Shown here piece after piece: positions 60,204-64,000 of a DNA stretch of 64,000 nt. This DNA comes from Monilinia fructicola. Taxonomy: Eukaryota; Ascomycota; Leotiomycetes; Helotiales; Sclerotiniaceae. The stretch lies in NCBI GenBank assembly GCA_008692225.1, contig VICG01000003.1, forward strand, positions 799,501-863,500. The letters are read 5' to 3'. Under the pieces are notes generated by a model. The model was not told where the DNA came from and did not search any database. It saw only the letters and a list, made by a program, of their open reading frames with translations. Positions within the stretch are counted from its first letter, which is position 1. Every line of letters begins with the position of its first letter. Position numbers and translations under genes: made by a program.

Positions 60204-62851
60204 ATGCATGACAACGATATAGCTGCTATCTCGCAGCGTAAGTAATCGCTATTGCCTGATAGTACCTATCGCTGACGACTGTTTGCAGAAGTCTCGGACC
60301 TTGATATTGATCAAGGTCCCAGTGACCCGGCAGCAATGATGATGGCTCTCAACCCGGAACAAACCACCCGCTCCTAAGTTGTACAGCAAGGGTGTTATGA
60401 TCACAGATATCACTCAAGTCTTCACAGATGCTGCTCACCGTGTGTCACCAATTGCAAAATCAAAAGACTTTGGTGTCGATCACGTGCTAATGACTTGCGC
60501 ATAGAGCTCGAAGTAGGAGATCTTGTCAAGGATCCATTTTTTACACTGTTTGATGCCGTTGCTGCTCTGGAGGTTTGTGCTTTAGATAGGATCATCAAGT
60601 GACTGGGCTAATCTTTGATTGCAGATAATGGATCCTAAAATGGACAGTGGCTATCTAGCTCCGGGTGAAACAATGGAAGACGAATATGATTTTGCTCAGG
60701 CTCTACTTCCAGAAGAAGTGTTGGGTATTATTGATCAGCTTCTTTGTCATGAGGTATGGCAATATCTAACACAACCAGAATGCCAGCAGTCTGACTATGT
60801 GTAGATGGCCTGGCACATGGGACACCCACTTGCTCAAACAATCTTTACCAGCTTGTACATTGACCGACTCCTGCATCCCTCACCTTTGAGTCTCAGTGAG
60901 ACTATTTTTTGACAGAAGCGAAAGCTGCGATGGTGATGAGCCTTTGATGTTGCAGATTCTCAGGGCTTACTGCCTGGGTTTGATAAAAACTTGTTGGTAT
61001 GTTAACAATCGGGTCAGATCAGAACATTTCTACGAGGTATGCGCCCATTTCTCACATACAGGTCTTATTCAATACTTACACGTTTTTAGGAAGAAGATTT
61101 TGCAACCCACACATTTCATAGAAACCTCCTCGAAGGTATAGACCACGAAGAAGTTCTTAGTTTCCTAGAAGAGTCTAGGAACTTAGTCTTGCAAACCCAG
61201 GACTTACCAGATGATATGAAGGAAGCTCTTACGGCTCGTCTTATCTTTCGACATAAATTTTTTGAAGACAGTCGAAGTAGCAGATTTAAGATCTTCAGAT
61301 GCGAAAATGTATTGGCGTGAGATGCTTTTGCTCATACCTGCTCTGAGGTCATCCAGCAAACTTGCAAAGTCTGCCCCGCAGTCATTCAGCGTGAAACTAC
61401 AAAGAAAGCTAGCAAGTACTGTTCCGCCACGTCCAATTGTTGAGTTGAGCCAACAGAGTGCCTATGAGCACCTAGAGAGAATGTGTAAAGATGGCGAGGT
61501 CGCGGTTGATATACTTGATTATGCTGATAGTCACAGTCTCATGGTAAGTGCAATATCGGCATGGGGGCTCTCTAGATTCGTTTACTGATGATATATTCAT
61601 AAGACTTTCGTTTCATTATTCCAAACACGAAAACCTCAGCCCTCTGTCTACATCCGAACTTTGCTTCAGTACTACATGTTTGCGGATATGATCATCCTGG
61701 GCAAAATGTCTATTCGAGAAGTTCTCGATGATGATCTAGCAAGTCTTACCTTACCTGCCAACCAACTCCTAGATCGCAACAACGATGAAATTGAAGTCAC
61801 CCACGATCCACGATTTCATATGGCCCAAAGGATGGAGCTATTTCGATCACGCGCGGCCAATACGTATATTGATCTCCTGCGTACCATGTGTCAAAATCGA
61901 TGTCGTATACGGCGAACACTTTGCCACACTATAGTTGATTGGGATAATCTTCAGCTTGACGGCGAGGAAATTGACCAAGAATTGAGAGAATTTACAAAAG
62001 AAGAAGCCTTTACGGACCTCAATATATCCAGTGATCCCATCTATGCTTTCCCCTTGTCATCTTGGGCATACTATTACAAACTCCGCCAAATGGAATGGAT
62101 AGTACAGTTGGGTTTTGAGCTTCAAATCTACCAGTCAGATGAGTTGTCAGGGATGTACTACTATCTCAATTACCTCTGTAAGACACGAAGTCGTCATCTT
62201 GAGCGAATTCGAAGCGAAGTCATGCGATCATACTCTGCCCGCCGCAAAGAATCGAAGCTTGACACTAGCCAGCAGGCAGAATTTGCGAATGCAATCTCTT
62301 ACATCAACTTCTCCATGTTAGAGTCCACTTCAACATATGGCTTCGCGGATGCACTATCTTCGTTATTTGAAGCTCTCCGTCGGTTGGATCTTATACCCAT
62401 CCCGCCAAGGCCATATGGCGATGATATCATGCGTTACGAAGTCCGCATGAAACCGTTCTCCACCATTGGTCTTCCTGCACCCATGCCTTATGATACGTTC
62501 ACACACAATGTCACGCAACCCAGAGAATCCACGCTCGATCTACTTTCAATCGCTACAGAGGCGACTGCCGCAGCAAAGAAAGGCTTCGAGATACTTAGTA
62601 AGCTCAACCCTAAAGACGCATACTGTCGTGGGTCCCATGAAAGCTGGGTGAAAGATATTAAGAACTGTTTGAAAGCGTGTATCTTCACGGGCATCTCGAT
62701 TGCAGCGGTCAAGAGGGCTATCGAAGCCGCGGGCGAGGATGGCAAAGTGATCGTTCAGGTGGAAATACCATCAACGGGGAAAGGATACCATGATTGGTGG
62801 ATTGTGCCAAAAATAATCCCTGGTCCGAAAAAGGTAATGATCCGTTATTGA
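60204..62851 (+). CDS. mak10: NatC N-terminal acetyltransferase subunit Mak10
   Basis: Large non-catalytic subunit (NAA35) of NatC, which acetylates Met-hydrophobic N-termini. Exon 1 is MHDNDIAAISQ. Exon 2 continues VSDLDIDQGPSDPAAMM, APKLYSKGVMITDITQVF and DAAHR. Later exons read ELEVGDLVKDPFFTLFDAVAALE, then IMDPKMDSGYLAPGE, the Mak10 signature, and WHMGHPLAQTIFTSLYIDRLL. Then come LMLQILRAYCLGLIKTCWYVNNRV, FYEEEDFATHTFHRNLL and LLQYYMFADMIILGKMSIREVL. The rest is a helical repeat to VPKIIPGPKKVMIRY. Introns of ~50-90 nt occur at least at six places. Extra bases are implied at C3 60367-60369 and T6 61258-61263, and a break is likely near 60905. The final residues may change if a last intron begins at GTAATG after PKK. 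Confidence 0.85.
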
Positions 62852-64000
62852 TCTTCATGTTGGGCGGGGACTTGGACTTCACTGGAATTGCAATTCTCAG
62901 AACAAATCCAGAACCTCAGCCATCGAATTCGGAGGTTCCTGTACACCTCCGAAGAATTCTGCATGCAGATATGCGGCAGGAATTTCCAGACCTCTGATCT
63001 TACATTTTAGTGCAAAATCATCGGACTGCATTCCAACATCCGTGTCTTTTTTTTTCGGCTCTCGCGACGCTCAGATGGGAATTGGCAAAGGAGAAGCATA
63101 GTATAGATACGCAGGCACTGAAAGTCTTTTGTATTCTACGTAGCATTATCTCTAATAAACCTTTGTATCCACGTACCGTCAGATGCCATCCCAAGAGCAC
63201 CTTCCACAACGTATAACATTGCACAAAGAAAGCACACTAAGCACATTTGCATACGAGCCCTACACAACTTGATCGAAATCTGCTTCAGATGTCGATGATT
63301 CCCAAACGCGATGCCAAAAATAATAACCCAATCGCAGCGCCCGAGCAAAGCGACCACCCCCAAGCCCACAATCCAAATCACGACCCCTTCCCCCCTCTCC
63401 ACCAATCCTTCCTCCCCAAAACCACCCACCCCCCATAATTCTCACGCTCATCCCAACCCTTTTGTTGCACGTCTAAAATCTCATCGGACCCCTCGCCGAC
63501 ACACAGCTCCCTCGATGATGATGAGGATGATGATGATGATGTTCCCCCCGGGGGCGTCCCAATGTGCAATTTGTAAGAAAAGAACCCAAGGGATGAGCCA
63601 TCGTCGATGGAAACGCGTTGTGGGCGTGCCGTTGCGGATGCGGACAAAGGGCCGTCGCACCATGTTCGCGATAGCGTAGATGGGCCCTAAGCGACGATCC
63701 GGAACCGTCAAATTGTTGATTCTGCATGTGTGCGCCGACCTCGCGCCGCACCAAGAGTGTTTATGGGCTGAATGAATGGTGGCCGTATGGTCTGAGAAGG
63801 GCTGCGTCTGGCTTTGGGGTGACATTTTTCAGGGACACGACGGGGAATGACGAGATTCGGTGGTCACGGTGCGTATGACGATTTGGAAAGTTTTATACCA
63901 TGTAGGTATTTTGAATATTACCATGATTTGAAGGAGTACAGCATGAGGCATCGCTCATTTAATCATATAAAAACAGGTATATAGAGTGAGTCGCACATCC
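62852..64000. other. Region without a confident gene; possible minus-strand ORFs
   Basis: The stretch 63256-63825 is open in several minus-strand frames. One starts MSPQSQTQPFSDHTA at 63825. Another contains FFSYKLHIGTPPGG and a nine-Ser run encoded by a GAT/ATC triplet repeat (63525-63540), followed by Gly/Trp-rich and hydrophobic segments. No frame is clearly conserved and no splice model is convincing. A short gene with frame errors is possible. Confidence 0.3.

Noticed and set aside
63481..63825. 114-residue minus-strand ORF as a confident gene
   Set aside because: Three frames are open across GC-rich low-complexity DNA and none shows a recognisable domain; kept only as a low-confidence note.

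Overview
This window comes from a filamentous ascomycete nuclear genome. Genes are split by short GT-AG introns (mostly 49-125 nt) with CTAAC/ACTAAT-like branch sites. The gene set is fungal: Atg8, an NCE101-type small protein, a fungal Mcl1/Ctf4, Rpc82, Mak10, a GH128 glucanase and a modular NRPS. Protein style, AT-leaning intergenic DNA and CCTAGG-type palindromes suggest Leotiomycetes, perhaps a Botrytis/Sclerotinia relative. That placement is an inference without database comparison.

Layout. 0.9-2.0 kb: secreted GH128 protein. 2.0-3.4 kb: microsatellites. 3.5-5.0 kb (-): Rad57-type RecA paralogue. 5.9-7.7 kb (-): MFS transporter. 7.7-10.6 kb: gene-poor, ending in what looks like a decayed A-T module. 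10.7-19.4 kb (+): NRPS with C-A-T-C-A-T-reductase order. 20.1-23.5 kb (-): large conserved fungal protein of unknown role. 24.9-26.3 kb (-) and 26.5-29.1 kb (+): a divergent pair, a WD40 protein and the replisome hub Ctf4/Mcl1, sharing a promoter with an MluI box. 30.9-33.5 kb: dynamin Dnm1. 35.4-36.3 kb (-): unknown gene with a predicted micro-exon. 38.8-39.8 kb (-): adenylate kinase. 40.7-41.9 kb: proteasome lid subunit Rpn8. 42.5-43.6 kb (-): SWIM zinc-finger protein of Sws1/Shu2 type. 44.1-45.4 kb (-): coproporphyrinogen oxidase. 45.4-48.05 kb: long repeat-rich non-coding region. 48.06-48.8 kb: Atg8. 49.7-51.4 kb (-): unknown. 51.6-51.9 kb (-): NCE101-like. 52.5-53.7 kb (-): mitochondrial GTP/GDP carrier. 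54.5-56.8 kb (-): Pol III subunit Rpc82. 57.2-58.7 kb: complex III core protein 2. 59.1-59.5 kb: ATP synthase epsilon subunit. 60.2-62.9 kb: NatC subunit Mak10. 62.9-64.0 kb: no confident gene.

Two themes matter for reading the annotation. First, many genes, including ones that are essential in yeasts (Rpn8, Hem13, Rpc82, Mak10, QCR2, epsilon), contain single-base frame breaks, nearly all one extra base and often in homopolymers. They are most simply assembly or sequencing errors, so the same kind of break in the NRPS and transporter should not be read as pseudogenisation. Second, the NRPS with its terminal reductase, next to a transporter and embedded among housekeeping genes, is the only candidate secondary-metabolite locus. 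Its starter module appears eroded at the 5' end.
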